From G965240365 sp965240365 (GTDB taxonomy: Bacteria > Pseudomonadota > Gammaproteobacteria > Eutrophobiales > Eutrophobiaceae), in assembly GCA_965240365.1 (NCBI GenBank), contig OZ251218.1, positions 2,046,001-2,110,000 on the forward strand: DNA of 64,000 nt. The letters run 5' to 3'. Position numbers and translations under genes: made by a program. The notes under the pieces were generated by a model, which was not told the origin of the DNA, searched no databases, and worked only from the letters and a program-made list of their open reading frames with translations. Below are positions 1-8,958 of this stretch, piece after piece; the stretch's first letter is position 1; each line of letters starts with the position of its first letter.

Positions 1-459
1 GTATTTAAGGCAATGCACCCCGCCCGCGTTTTCCGCCACGTTACCGCCGATGGTGCAGGCGATCTGGGATGAAGGATCCGGCGCATAATACAGACCATAT
101 TGCCGCACGGCCTCCGACACCGCCAGATTGCGCACGCCCGGCTGCACCCTGGCGATGCAATGTTGCGGCGCTATCTCAAGGATCTGGTTAAACCTGGCCA
201 GACTCAGCAGGACGCCATCCTTATGCGGCAAGGCCCCGCCGGACAAGCCCGTACCGGCGCCGCGGGCGACAACGGGGATCCCGTGTTCGTGGCAGTAACG
301 CAGGGCCGCCTGCACCTGCCTGATATTTTCGGGCAGGACCACGCAACCCGGAATCCTGCGATAGGCGGACAGGCCATCGCATTCATAAACCCGGCGTGAT
401 TCCTCACTGAGCAGAACCGCCTCCTTTGGCAAAAATGAATGTAAGCCCTCAAAACGCAT
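1..459 (-). CDS. glcD: Glycolate oxidase subunit GlcD-like FAD-linked oxidase, N-terminal part (runs off the window)
   Basis: Oxidises glycolate or a related 2-hydroxy acid through an FAD of the vanillyl-alcohol-oxidase fold. Only the first 153 codons are present; the gene continues beyond base 1. The translated segment contains the FAD-binding stretch PVVARGAGTGLSGGA near residues 60-75 and YYAPDPSSQ followed by CTIGGNVAENAGG near residues 125-145, both hallmarks of GlcD and D-lactate dehydrogenase-type FAD_binding_4 proteins. The ATG at 457-459 starts directly in register with the family N-terminus. No partner (glcE, glcF) is visible because the downstream side is outside the window. A D-lactate dehydrogenase of the same family is the main alternative. 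Confidence 0.85.
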   Translation of the reverse strand, partial: MRFEGLHSFLPKEAVLLSEESRRVYECDGLSAYRRIPGCVVLPENIRQVQAALRYCHEHGIPVVARGAGTGLSGGALPHKDGVLLSLARFNQILEIAPQHCIARVQPGVRNLAVSEAVRQYGLYYAPDPSSQIACTIGGNVAENAGGVHCLKY

Positions 460-1347
460 GGTCGCATTTTAGACCGAATTGCCGCCGCCTGGCCAGACTG
501 AAGGCGCCCTGTACGGAAATCCGGCCGCCTTAAATGAAGTCACTTCGGCCCACTACGTGCGGGCCGGCAAAGTCAGAACCCCTTTAACATCCCGGCACCG
601 CCTCCTGGATTCCGGCTTTCGCCGGAATGACGACGAAGAGATGAAAGACATCCCGGCAACTTTACAAAGTCATTCCGTCATTCCAGCCTGCCTGCGGCAG
701 GCAAGCAAAGGCGCATCTTACAACCCCTGCCGTCATTCCAGCGAAAGCTGGAATCCAGTGGTTTATATAAGCCATTCCCGCCGGGGCGGGAATGACAATA
801 ATGCAGTCACTTCAGCACGCTACGCGCAAGCCGGCAAAGCTGGAATCCCTTTAACACTCCGGCATCGCCTCCTGGATTCCGGCTTTCGCCTGCCTGCGGC
901 AGGCAGGCAAAGGCGCATCCTACAGCCCCTGCCGTCATTCCGGGGCCGCAAGCAGGATGACCACGTCAAGAACATTACCTTTCTCATGGACCACAATGCG
1001 CGTTGGCAGCCCGCGCGGATATCAAGCGCGGACGCGCGCGATTGCGGCCCTGCATCGCCTTGACCTGTAAGCTGGAACCGCGGCAAAAGTAACAGCCGGC
1101 CGGCGGGAGAAAGACAACCCGTCATCTCTGCTGACATCCAGGCGGTGGAATAGATTGAGACCCGGAGATATTTTTCACTCGCCTCCGGTTTTCTGTCTTG
1201 ACATGCCGGAAGCGTTTCGATTACTCTCCTTAAACAATAAATCTGTGTCCAAAACACGATCAGCTATTCGGCCCAAAGAATAGATCGATTCTATCCAAAC
1301 GGCCCGCAGGATCTAAACATAAATTCTTATCAGGAGGGGTTCCTACG
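460..1347. repeat. Gene-free gap filled with palindromic repeats
   Basis: No convincing gene. It holds several copies of hairpin repeats: a unit reading GGATTCCGGCTTTCGCCGG near 607-626, its variant with paired hairpins at about 730-797, another at about 872-890, and two copies of a palindrome CCTGCCTGC-G-GCAGGCA (687-705 and 889-907). A TTGACA sits at 1198-1203 without a good -10. Short inverted arms CTATTC/GAATAG occur near 1265-1284, upstream of the ABC operon. Confidence 0.7.
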
Positions 1348-2568
1348 ATGAAGAAAATTGCAATCGCATCCGTCGCGATCATGGCGGCTGTTGCCGCGTC
1401 ATTGCCGGCCAAAGCGCGGGTTTCTGACGATATCGTCAAGATCGGTATTTTGAATGATCAATCCAGTGTTTATGCCGACGCTGGCGGAATATGGTCGTAT
1501 GAAGCGGCGCTGATGGCCGTCGAGGATTTCGGTGGCGCCGTTCTTGGCAAGCCGATCGAAGTTATCACTGCCGATCATCAGAACAAACCCGATGTTGCCG
1601 CCAACATTGCCCGCCAGTGGTACGATCAGGATAAAGTGGACAGCATCATGGAGTTGACGACTTCGTCAGTGGCATTGGCCGTGCAGGGCATTTCCAGGGA
1701 AAAGAAAAAAATCAATATCGTAACCGGCGCCGCCACAACGGCGCTGACCGGGGAACAATGCTCGCCCTATGGCTTCCACTGGGTTTATGACACCCACGCG
1801 CTGGCCGTGGGCACGGGCGGCGCATTGGTGGCTGAAGGCGGGGATAGCTGGTTCTTCCTGACCGCGGATTATACCTTCGGCTATTCGCTTGAAGAGCAGA
1901 CCGGGAACTTTGTCAAGAAAAACGGCGGCGCCGTTGTTGGCGCCGTGCGTCACCCGCTGGCCACCACCGACTATTCGTCATTCCTGCTGCAGGCACAGGC
2001 ATCCGGCGCAAAAGTAATCGGTCTGGCCAATGCCGGTCTTGATACCGCCAATGCCATTAAACAGGCGTCCGAGTTCGGTATCGTGCAGAGCGGCCAGCGT
2101 CTTGCCGCCCTGCTCTTTACTCTGACCGAAGTTCATGGCCTGGGGGCGGAAGCCGCACAGGGACTGTCGCTGACCGAGGGATTCTACTGGGATCGCAACG
2201 CCGAAAGCCGCGCCTTCGGTCAACGCTTCTTTGATCGCACGGGCCGCATGCCCAATATGCTCCAAGCGGGCACGTATTCCGCCGTGCTCCAGTATCTCAA
2301 GGCGATTCAGAAAACCGGCACGGACGCCACCGCAGCCGTGGCAAAGGCATTGCATGAAATGCCGGTTAATGATGTCTTTGCCAAAAACGGCAGGGTCGGC
2401 GCAAATGGCCGCATGATCTATGATATGTATCTGATGGAAGTCAAAAAACCGGGCGCCATGACCAGCGACTGGGATTACTATAACGTTCTTGCGACCGTGC
2501 CGGGCGATAAAGCCTTCATCGCCCCGGCCGAAAGCGGCTGCGCTCTGGCCGACCGTGCCGGGCGATAA
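1348..2568 (+). CDS. livK: Branched-chain amino acid-type ABC transporter, periplasmic substrate-binding protein
   Basis: Periplasmic binding protein of the LivK/urea/amide type that delivers its ligand to the LivHMGF importer encoded just downstream. The protein has a signal peptide (about residues 1-23, ending LPAKA), then the type I periplasmic-binding fold beginning VKIGILNDQSSVYAD. The AGGAGG at 1332-1337 is well placed for ATG 1348. The 3' end carries a 58-bp tandem duplication (2493-2550 and 2551-2608). Because 58 is not a multiple of three, the reading frame now ends in CALADRAGR instead of CALASNQA encoded by the second copy. The change affects only the last few residues, so function is probably kept. 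The actual ligand cannot be read from sequence; the neighbouring GMC oxidoreductase hints at an alcohol or amine-containing substrate rather than leucine. Confidence 0.9.
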   Translation: MKKIAIASVAIMAAVAASLPAKARVSDDIVKIGILNDQSSVYADAGGIWSYEAALMAVEDFGGAVLGKPIEVITADHQNKPDVAANIARQWYDQDKVDSIMELTTSSVALAVQGISREKKKINIVTGAATTALTGEQCSPYGFHWVYDTHALAVGTGGALVAEGGDSWFFLTADYTFGYSLEEQTGNFVKKNGGAVVGAVRHPLATTDYSSFLLQAQASGAKVIGLANAGLDTANAIKQASEFGIVQSGQRLAALLFTLTEVHGLGAEAAQGLSLTEGFYWDRNAESRAFGQRFFDRTGRMPNMLQAGTYSAVLQYLKAIQKTGTDATAAVAKALHEMPVNDVFAKNGRVGANGRMIYDMYLMEVKKPGAMTSDWDYYNVLATVPGDKAFIAPAESGCALADRAGR

Positions 2569-2608
2569 AGCCTTCATCGCGCCGACCGAAAGCGGCTGCG
2601 CTCTGGCA
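2493..2608. repeat. 58-bp direct tandem duplication at the livK 3' end
   Basis: Bases 2493-2550 and 2551-2608 are almost identical (both begin GACCGTGCCGGGCGATAAAG), with only a few substitutions. The duplication shifts the frame and places a TAA from the second copy in frame, altering the C-terminus of the binding protein. Confidence 0.9.
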
Positions 2609-2627
2609 TCGAACCAGGCCTGACAAC

Positions 2628-3431
2628 ATGAGGGCGACCGGAGTTTACGAACAATCCGGTAACCATCAAAATCCGGCCGAGTCACGGGTGGTGCTCGCCG
2701 CTCGTGATCTGCGCTGCGATTTTGGGAGCTTTATCGCGGTCAACAATGTCAATCTTGACGTTCACCACGCCAGGGTGCACGCGCTGATCGGTCCGAATGG
2801 CGCGGGCAAAACCACCGTTTTCAATCTGCTGACAAAATTCCTGCAACCGACCAGCGGCAGGATCACCCTGCTGGGTCATGATATTACCAATATGGCGCCC
2901 GCCCGCGTGGCGCGTATGGGGCTGGCGCGCTCATTCCAGATATCGGCAATTTTCCCCCACCTTAGCGTTCTGGAAAATATCCGTATTGCGCTGCAACGCC
3001 CCGGCAATCTGGCCATCCAGTTCTGGCTGCCGCTCGGCAGGCTTGAGATCCTCAATGATCGCGCAATGGCGCTGTTGCAATCTGTCGGGCTTGAGCATGA
3101 ACATGACAGCCAGGCCGCGGATCTTTCCTATGGACGCAAGCGTGTGCTTGAAATTGCCACCACGCTGGCGCTTGATCCAAAGGTTTTGCTGCTGGATGAA
3201 CCGATGGCCGGCATGGGTCGCGAGGATGTCGGGATGGTGGCGGAAATCATTCGCGCGGTCGCCAAAACACGCGCGGTTCTGATGGTTGAACATAACCTCA
3301 GGGTGGTCGCCGATCTATGCGACCATGTTACCGTTTTGCAGCGCGGCGAAATTCTGGCGGAAGGCGATTACACCGCCGTCAGCAACGACGAGCGCGTCAA
3401 GGTCGCCTATATGGGCACGGATCATGACTGA
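2628..3431 (+). CDS. livG: Branched-chain amino acid-type ABC transporter ATP-binding protein LivG
   Basis: Cytoplasmic ATPase subunit of the importer. Walker A is GPNGAGKTT (about residue 54), the signature is LSYGRKR in place of LSGGQ, as is usual for LivG, Walker B is LLLDEPMAGM, and the H-loop is VEHN. The length (267 aa) fits the family. A roughly 25-residue N-terminal extension precedes the first conserved beta strand, so a later start cannot be excluded. The stop overlaps the start of livF (ATG 3424), indicating translational coupling. Confidence 0.92.
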   Translation: MRATGVYEQSGNHQNPAESRVVLAARDLRCDFGSFIAVNNVNLDVHHARVHALIGPNGAGKTTVFNLLTKFLQPTSGRITLLGHDITNMAPARVARMGLARSFQISAIFPHLSVLENIRIALQRPGNLAIQFWLPLGRLEILNDRAMALLQSVGLEHEHDSQAADLSYGRKRVLEIATTLALDPKVLLLDEPMAGMGREDVGMVAEIIRAVAKTRAVLMVEHNLRVVADLCDHVTVLQRGEILAEGDYTAVSNDERVKVAYMGTDHD

Positions 3432-4137
3432 CAGAACGCCGCCGCTGCTTTCCGTCCAAAGCCTGAATGCCTGGTACGATGAAAGCCATATCCTGCAGGG
3501 CGTCGATCTCGCTGTTCACGAAGGCGAAACCGTCACCATCCTGGGCCGTAACGGGATGGGGAAGACCACTACTTTACGCTCTATTATGGGTATTTTGCGC
3601 AAACGCGCCGGCACAATCGAATTTGATGGCAAGGCGCTGATGAACCGGCCTCTGCATCACACCGCGCGCGCCGGGATCGGCTTTGTCCCCGAAGAGCGGG
3701 GCATTTTCGCAACACTCAGTGTTGAGGAAAACCTGCTGCTGCCGCCGGTCGTTTCCCCAAACGGCATGCCGGTCGATGAAATTTACAAGCTGTTCCCCAA
3801 TCTGCTGGAACGGCGCGACAGTCCGGGCGCCAGATTGTCAGGCGGCGAGCAGCAAATGCTGGCCATAGCGCGCATGCTGCGCGCCGGGGTCAAAATGCTG
3901 CTGCTGGACGAACCGACCGAGGGACTTGCCCCGGTTATCGTCCAGCGCATTGGCGAGGTGCTGCAAACCCTGAAGCAGCGCGGCATGACCATATTGCTGG
4001 TCGAACAGAACTTCCGCTTCGCCAGCAGGATTGCCGACCGGTTCTATATTATGGATCACGGCGTGGTGACAGAAGGCTTCGATGTGGCGGAACTGCCCGC
4101 CAGAATGGGCGCCTTGCACGAAGTGCTGGGAGTGTGA
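3424..4137 (+). CDS. livF: Branched-chain amino acid-type ABC transporter ATP-binding protein LivF
   Basis: Second ATPase subunit. The start ATG 3424 overlaps the livG stop and gives MTDRTPPLLSVQSLNAWYD, the normal LivF N-terminus; the open frame upstream of it is only a shadow inside livG. Walker A is GRNGMGKTT, the signature LSGGEQQ and Walker B LLLDEPTEGL. Length 237 aa is typical. Part of the livKGFHM operon. Confidence 0.93.
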   Translation: MTDRTPPLLSVQSLNAWYDESHILQGVDLAVHEGETVTILGRNGMGKTTTLRSIMGILRKRAGTIEFDGKALMNRPLHHTARAGIGFVPEERGIFATLSVEENLLLPPVVSPNGMPVDEIYKLFPNLLERRDSPGARLSGGEQQMLAIARMLRAGVKMLLLDEPTEGLAPVIVQRIGEVLQTLKQRGMTILLVEQNFRFASRIADRFYIMDHGVVTEGFDVAELPARMGALHEVLGV

Positions 4138-4147
4138 GGCCGTGCTG

Positions 4148-5029
4148 ATGATATTTGGCATTCCGATCCAGGCGTTTCTCGGTCAGCTTCTGATCGGGCT
4201 CATCAATGGTTCGTTCTATGCCATGCTAAGCCTTGGTCTGGCGATTATTTTCGGCCTCTTGCGGGTCATCAACTTTGCGCATGGCGCACAGTATATGATG
4301 GGGGCCTTTGTTGGTTTTCTGCTGCTGTCGTGGATCGGTGTCAATTACTGGCTGGCGCTGCTGATAGCGCCGATCATTGTCGGCCTCACCGGCGTTGTGA
4401 TCGAGCGCTTTGCCTTGCGTCGTCTGTACAATCTTGATCATCTGTACGGGCTTTTGTTCACCTTTGGTCTGGCGCTGGTGATCGAGGGCGGCTTCCGCTA
4501 TTTTTATGGCGCCTCGGGCCAACCCTATGCCACCCCCGCCCTGCTCTCGGGCGGGATTAATCTCGGCTTTATGTATCTGCCGGTTTATCGCGCCTGGGTG
4601 GTCGTGGCGTCGCTGATTGTCTGTGTCGGCACATGGCTTTTGATCGAAAAGACCAAACTCGGGGCTTATTTGCGCGCCGCGACTGAAAATCCAACCCTGG
4701 TGCAGGCATTTGGCGTCAATGTGCCATTCCTCCTGACCCTGACCTATGGTCTTGGCACGGGTCTGGCCGCTTTGGCCGGCATTATGGCCGCCCCAATCTA
4801 TCAGGTCAGTCCGCTGATGGGGTCAAACCTGATCATCGTGGTGTTCGCCATCGTGGTTGTCGGCGGAATGGGATCGATCATGGGGGCCATTGTCACGGGT
4901 TATATGCTTGGCATCCTTGAAGGCTTGACCAAGGTCTTCTACCCCGAGGCGTCCAACATCGTGATCTTCGTGATCATGGCCATCGTTCTGTTGGTGCGGC
5001 CCGCGGGCCTGTTTGGTCGGGACGCATAA
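4148..5029 (+). CDS. livH: Branched-chain amino acid-type ABC transporter permease LivH
   Basis: Inner-membrane permease subunit with about eight hydrophobic segments. The family motif GLINGSFYAMLSLGLAI lies near the N-terminus, followed by FGLLRVINFAHG. The start is taken as ATG 4148 (MIFGIPIQAFLGQLL); GTG 4142 two codons earlier is possible. The open frame further upstream overlaps livF and is not likely translated. The C-terminus LLVRPAGLFG is characteristic. One base separates its stop from the livM start. Confidence 0.92.
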   Translation: MIFGIPIQAFLGQLLIGLINGSFYAMLSLGLAIIFGLLRVINFAHGAQYMMGAFVGFLLLSWIGVNYWLALLIAPIIVGLTGVVIERFALRRLYNLDHLYGLLFTFGLALVIEGGFRYFYGASGQPYATPALLSGGINLGFMYLPVYRAWVVVASLIVCVGTWLLIEKTKLGAYLRAATENPTLVQAFGVNVPFLLTLTYGLGTGLAALAGIMAAPIYQVSPLMGSNLIIVVFAIVVVGGMGSIMGAIVTGYMLGILEGLTKVFYPEASNIVIFVIMAIVLLVRPAGLFGRDA

Positions 5030-5030
5030 T

Positions 5031-6014
5031 ATGACAGAAATAACAATGACAGCCGAAACCCGCCGGCCGGCGCGCCGGATACAGCTTATCCTGCTGGCTG
5101 TCCTCGGCATCGGTCTTGTGATCGCGCCCTTTGTCCTTTATCCGGTTTTCCTGATGAAGATCCTGTGTTTTGCCCTGTTCGCCAGCGCGTTCAATTTGCT
5201 GCTGGGCTTTACCGGCCTGCTGTCATTCGGTCATGCGGCTTTTTTCGGCGGCGCCGCCTATTTCACGGCGCATGCGGTTAAGGAATGGGGCTTCCCGCCC
5301 GAAGCCGGCATTCTTCTGGGCGTTGCCGGAGCGGCTGTTATGGGGCTGGTCATGGGATTTTTCGCCATCCGGCGGCAGGGCATCTATTTCGCGATGATCA
5401 CCCTGGCCTTATCACAGATGTTCTTTTTCTTCTGTCTGCAAGCCGAATTCACCAGGGGCGAAGACGGACTGCAAGGCGTGCCGCGCGGGCATCTGCTTGG
5501 CTTTATCGATCTTGGCCAGCCGCTAAACATGTATTTCTTTGTGCTGCTGACAGCCGCGGCCGGGGTGTTTGTGGTGTGGCGCATCGTGCATTCCCCGTTC
5601 GGCATGATCCTGCGTTCCATTCGGGAAAACGAAAACCGGGCAATTTCACTGGGCTACTCGGTCAGCCTTTACAAACTTGCGGCCTTTGTCATGTCGGCCG
5701 CCCTGGCCGGGCTGGCAGGCGGGCTCAAGGCGCTGGTGTTCCAGTTTGCCACCCTGACCGATGTGGCCTGGCAAATGTCCGGCGAAGTCATCCTGATGAC
5801 CCTGCTTGGCGGGATCGGGACGATCTTCGGCCCGATCTTCGGCGCGGCTCTTGTCGTTAGCTTGCAGAACTATCTATCGACCAGCGGCTTCCCGGTGACG
5901 GTCCTTACCGGGCTTATCTTCATTGTCTGCGTGCTGTTGTTCCGCCGCGGCATTGTCGGCGAATTCAACGCCTCCGGCCTTGCTGGCAAGTTGGGCCTTC
6001 GAGCCAGAAACTAG
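5031..6014 (+). CDS. livM: Branched-chain amino acid-type ABC transporter permease LivM
   Basis: Second permease of the importer, about 327 aa. It contains FNLLLGFTGLLSFGHAAFFG, the conserved LivM core, and the cytoplasmic loop SPFGMILRSIRENENRAISLGY. Start ATG 5031 follows immediately after the livH stop; ATG 5046 is an alternative. The GMC oxidoreductase begins 9 bases downstream, so transporter and enzyme are one transcription unit. Confidence 0.92.
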   Translation: MTEITMTAETRRPARRIQLILLAVLGIGLVIAPFVLYPVFLMKILCFALFASAFNLLLGFTGLLSFGHAAFFGGAAYFTAHAVKEWGFPPEAGILLGVAGAAVMGLVMGFFAIRRQGIYFAMITLALSQMFFFFCLQAEFTRGEDGLQGVPRGHLLGFIDLGQPLNMYFFVLLTAAAGVFVVWRIVHSPFGMILRSIRENENRAISLGYSVSLYKLAAFVMSAALAGLAGGLKALVFQFATLTDVAWQMSGEVILMTLLGGIGTIFGPIFGAALVVSLQNYLSTSGFPVTVLTGLIFIVCVLLFRRGIVGEFNASGLAGKLGLRARN

Positions 6015-6023
6015 GATGGCGGC

Positions 6024-7628
6024 ATGAGCGCGCAACAATTCGATTACATCATTATTGGCGCGGGATCGGCCGGCTGCGCCCTGGCAAACCGGCTGTCCGA
6101 AATCAAAGACGCCACCGTCCTCCTGCTGGAGGCCGGCGGCAAGGATACCAATCCCTGGATACATATCCCGGTCGGTTATCTTTATTGTATCGGCAACCCG
6201 AATGTTGACTGGTGCTTCAGAACCGAAAACGAGGCCGGCTTGAATGGCCGGTCTCTGGGCTATGCGCGCGGCAAAGTCCTCGGCGGATGTTCGTCCATCA
6301 ATGGCATGATCTATATGCGCGGTCAGGCCGATGATTATGATCAGTGGCGCCAATCAGGTTGCGTCGGCTGGGGCTGGGATGATGTGCTGCCGTATTTCAA
6401 AAAATCCGAAGATTACTATCTCGGCGCCGATGAGTTGCACGGTTCAGGCGGCGAATGGCGGGTTGAACAGGCCCGCGTGCGCTGGGACATCCTTGACGCA
6501 TTTCAGACCGCGGCCGAACAGGCGGGCATCCCCAAAATAAGCGATTTCAATCGCGGCAATAACGAGGGTTCAAGCTATTTTCTCGTCAATCAGAAGCGCG
6601 GCATTCGCTGGAACACCTCAAAGGCCTTCCTGAAACCCGTCCTTGCGCGCAACAACCTTGAACTGCGCGCCCATGCCCAGGTTCGCCGCCTGCTCATTGA
6701 AAACGGGCGCGTCAGCGGGGTTGAATATGACCGTGGCGGGCGGGTTGAAACCGTAACGGCGCGCCGTGAAATCATCCTTTCGGCCGGTTCCGTCGGATCA
6801 CCGCACATACTGGAACTGTCCGGTATCGGGCGGGGTGATGTGCTGCAAAAACAGGGCATTGAAGTCATCCATGAAAGCCCGCAAGTCGGCGAAAATTTGC
6901 AGGATCACCTGCAATTGCGCTGCGCCTTCAAGGTCCATGGCGTCCGCACCCTGAATGAACAGGCCGGCACGCTGCCGGGCAAGGCCGGGATTGTGCTGGA
7001 ATATCTGCTCAAACAATCCGGGCCGATGTCGATGGCGCCCAGCCAGCTTGGTATCTTCACCCGATCTGATGCGGCCTGTAAAACACCGAACCTGGAATAT
7101 CATGTTCAGCCGCTGTCGCTTGAAAAATTCGGCGATCCGCTGCACCCCTTCCCGGCCTTCACCGCGAGTGTCTGCAACCTGCGGCCCCGGAGCCGTGGCA
7201 GCATCCATCTGCAATCTGCCGATTTTCGGGCGCAACCGGCAATCGCGCCGAATTACCTGAGCGCGGACGCCGATAAAAAGGTCGCGGCCGCTTCAATCCG
7301 GTTGACGCGCAAAATCGCAAGCCAGCCCGCCCTTGCGGTCTTTTGCCCCGAAGAATTCAAACCCGGCCCGGCATATCAAAGCGAAGCAGATCTCATCAAG
7401 GCCGCCGGAGATATTGGCACCACAATCTTCCATCCGGTCGGCGTCTGCCGTATGGGGGCCGACCCGGCGGCCGTTGTCAATCCTCAATTGCAGTTGCGCG
7501 GGCTTGCTGGCCTGCGGATCGCGGATGCGTCGATCATGCCGACAATCACCTCGGGCAACACCAATTCACCGACCATCATGATCGCCGAAAAAGCGGCCGC
7601 GATGATCAAGGCCGCCGCAAAGGTATAA
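6024..7628 (+). CDS. GMC-family FAD oxidoreductase (choline dehydrogenase-like)
   Basis: Flavin-dependent alcohol dehydrogenase of the glucose-methanol-choline family, 534 aa. The N-terminus has the dinucleotide-binding motif DYIIIGAGSAGCALANRLSE. The PROSITE-type GMC signatures GKVLGGCSSINGMIY (about residue 84) and SAGSVGSPHILELSGIG (about 253) are present. The C-terminus carries the catalytic histidine in FHPVGVCRMG and the paired Asn in NTNSPTIMIAEKAA. It directly follows the livKGFHM genes, suggesting that the imported compound, or a product of it, is an alcohol oxidised by this enzyme. Substrate cannot be deduced; choline is only the best-known family substrate. Confidence 0.88.
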   Translation: MSAQQFDYIIIGAGSAGCALANRLSEIKDATVLLLEAGGKDTNPWIHIPVGYLYCIGNPNVDWCFRTENEAGLNGRSLGYARGKVLGGCSSINGMIYMRGQADDYDQWRQSGCVGWGWDDVLPYFKKSEDYYLGADELHGSGGEWRVEQARVRWDILDAFQTAAEQAGIPKISDFNRGNNEGSSYFLVNQKRGIRWNTSKAFLKPVLARNNLELRAHAQVRRLLIENGRVSGVEYDRGGRVETVTARREIILSAGSVGSPHILELSGIGRGDVLQKQGIEVIHESPQVGENLQDHLQLRCAFKVHGVRTLNEQAGTLPGKAGIVLEYLLKQSGPMSMAPSQLGIFTRSDAACKTPNLEYHVQPLSLEKFGDPLHPFPAFTASVCNLRPRSRGSIHLQSADFRAQPAIAPNYLSADADKKVAAASIRLTRKIASQPALAVFCPEEFKPGPAYQSEADLIKAAGDIGTTIFHPVGVCRMGADPAAVVNPQLQLRGLAGLRIADASIMPTITSGNTNSPTIMIAEKAAAMIKAAAKV

Positions 7629-8091
7629 GGAAACGCTGATTGAAGCAGAGTTTCCTGCCTGCCTGCCGCAGGCAGAGAAGTCCGGGATGGACTTATTCAG
7701 AGCGTCCATAAGGAAGCCCTGAATAAATCCATCCTGGATTTCTCAGGGCACGCAAGGTGAAAATGCGATTTTCACCTTGCTTCAAAATCAATGACATACG
7801 TCAATGATTTTGGCGGCACAGGGACCTGCCTGCAGCAGGCAGGTCCCTGTGCCGCAGGAAACTCTGATTCAATCAGAGTTTCCATAAGGAAGGACGCATC
7901 AGCCTCGAAGAGGCCCTGTCCAATGCCGGTTTGAGGACGAATCTGGAGGCCAGGATTAACCTCGGGTAGGGGGCGTAGTGTGTGCCGGCCTGCCGCCTGC
8001 CTACAGCAGACAGGCGAAAGCCGGGAAATAACGACAGGTGGCGAGGTGAGTTCGCTATACCGCAGCGCGCTTTTATCAATCCCGGACGGAC
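7629..8091. repeat. Gap with IS-linked hairpin block and palindromes, no gene
   Basis: Contains hairpins: GGAAACTCTGATT-C-AATCAGAGTTTCC near 7858-7884 and an imperfect version at 7629-7655; a stem GCAAGGTGAAAAT/ATTTTCACCTTGC near 7754-7782; and a 43-nt near-perfect palindrome around 7813-7855 whose centre is the 19-bp CCTGCCTGC-A-GCAGGCAGG. The stretch 7703-7885 matches 26735-26880 downstream of an IS630 remnant, so it is probably a copied fragment of the same mobile element. Degenerate palindromes also lie at 7658-7676 and 7996-8014. Confidence 0.75.
7825..7843. repeat. 19-bp palindrome CCTGCCTGCAGCAGGCAGG
   Basis: Perfect 9+1+9 copy, here at the centre of a longer palindrome (arms extend through AGGGA/TCCCT and the GGCAC/GTGCC pair). 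The homologous block near 26832-26850 lacks it. Confidence 0.9.
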
Positions 8092-8958
8092 TTACTCAGA
8101 GATTCTCTGCCCGATATTGAGTCCATAAAATTTAATCGCATTATCACCGAATATCCGGCGCCGTTCGGCATCGGATCGTTCCGCCATCCAGCGATGACAG
8201 GTCTCATGCCAACTCGCATAGTCGCCGGCCAGATTCAGGACCGGCCAGTCGCTGCCCCACAGCAGTCGCCCGGCGCCGAAAGAGCGCAGCAAATGATCGC
8301 AATACGGCCTGAGATCCGTATAGGTTTGCTCCGGCCCCGCCTCGGTGATCAGACCGGAAAGCTTGCAGTACGCCGCGGTGCGGGTTGCGATTTGCGCCAT
8401 GTCTTCGGCCCATGGACTCCATTCGGAGCACGCGATCCGTGGCTTGGCGCCGTGATCGATGACCGTCTTGAGCGCCGGATATCGGCGCAGGAGTTCGAGC
8501 AAGAAAGGGAGATGTTCGGGCTTGACCAGCGCGTCAAAACACAGATCATGCTCAATCAGCGCTTCGAAAACGGGCGCCAGACGCTCATCGAGCATCCACG
8601 CGGGCTCCTCGATATCCTGGATCATGGGGCGAATGCCGCAAAATTTCGGATTTTGAGCCAGCCGCGACAGTTCCGACACCGCGTCATGGCCACGTTCCAT
8701 ATCGATCCAGCCGACGACTCCGGCAATAAAATCCTGTTCCCGGGCGATTGACAGCAGATAATCGGTTTCTTCCGTCGTGGGCGCGGCTTGCACCAGCACG
8801 GTGGCGTCAATGTGTGCCGCGCGCAGCAGAGGGGCGAGGTGCGCGGGCTGAAAGTCCCGGTAAAGGGTTTTCAACTCGGGCGTTAGCCAGCCATAGTCGT
8901 TGCGCGCCAGGGTCCAGAAATGCTGGTGGCTGTCTATGCGTTTCGCGGTATTCGTCAT
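8092..8958 (-). CDS. Amidohydrolase of COG3618 type, probable L-fucono-1,5-lactonase
   Basis: Predicted to hydrolyse L-fuconolactone to L-fuconate. It has amidohydrolase_2 features: IDSHQHFW near the N-terminus, VIDHGAKP in the middle and WGSDWPV near residue 245. The start is ATG 8958 (MTNTAKRIDSHQHFW), which overlaps the stop of the aldo-keto reductase by one base (TAATG); the longer open frame upstream lies inside that gene. Length 288 aa fits the family. It is the last gene of the fuconate dehydratase - reductase - lactonase operon. A related sugar lactone (galactonolactone, rhamnonolactone) is the alternative substrate; the operon context favours fucose. Confidence 0.82.
   Translation of the reverse strand: MTNTAKRIDSHQHFWTLARNDYGWLTPELKTLYRDFQPAHLAPLLRAAHIDATVLVQAAPTTEETDYLLSIAREQDFIAGVVGWIDMERGHDAVSELSRLAQNPKFCGIRPMIQDIEEPAWMLDERLAPVFEALIEHDLCFDALVKPEHLPFLLELLRRYPALKTVIDHGAKPRIACSEWSPWAEDMAQIATRTAAYCKLSGLITEAGPEQTYTDLRPYCDHLLRSFGAGRLLWGSDWPVLNLAGDYASWHETCHRWMAERSDAERRRIFGDNAIKFYGLNIGQRISE

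Noticed and set aside
460..1347. 194-aa and 145-aa frames in the repeat gap
   Set aside because: They run through palindromic repeats on both strands and resemble no protein.
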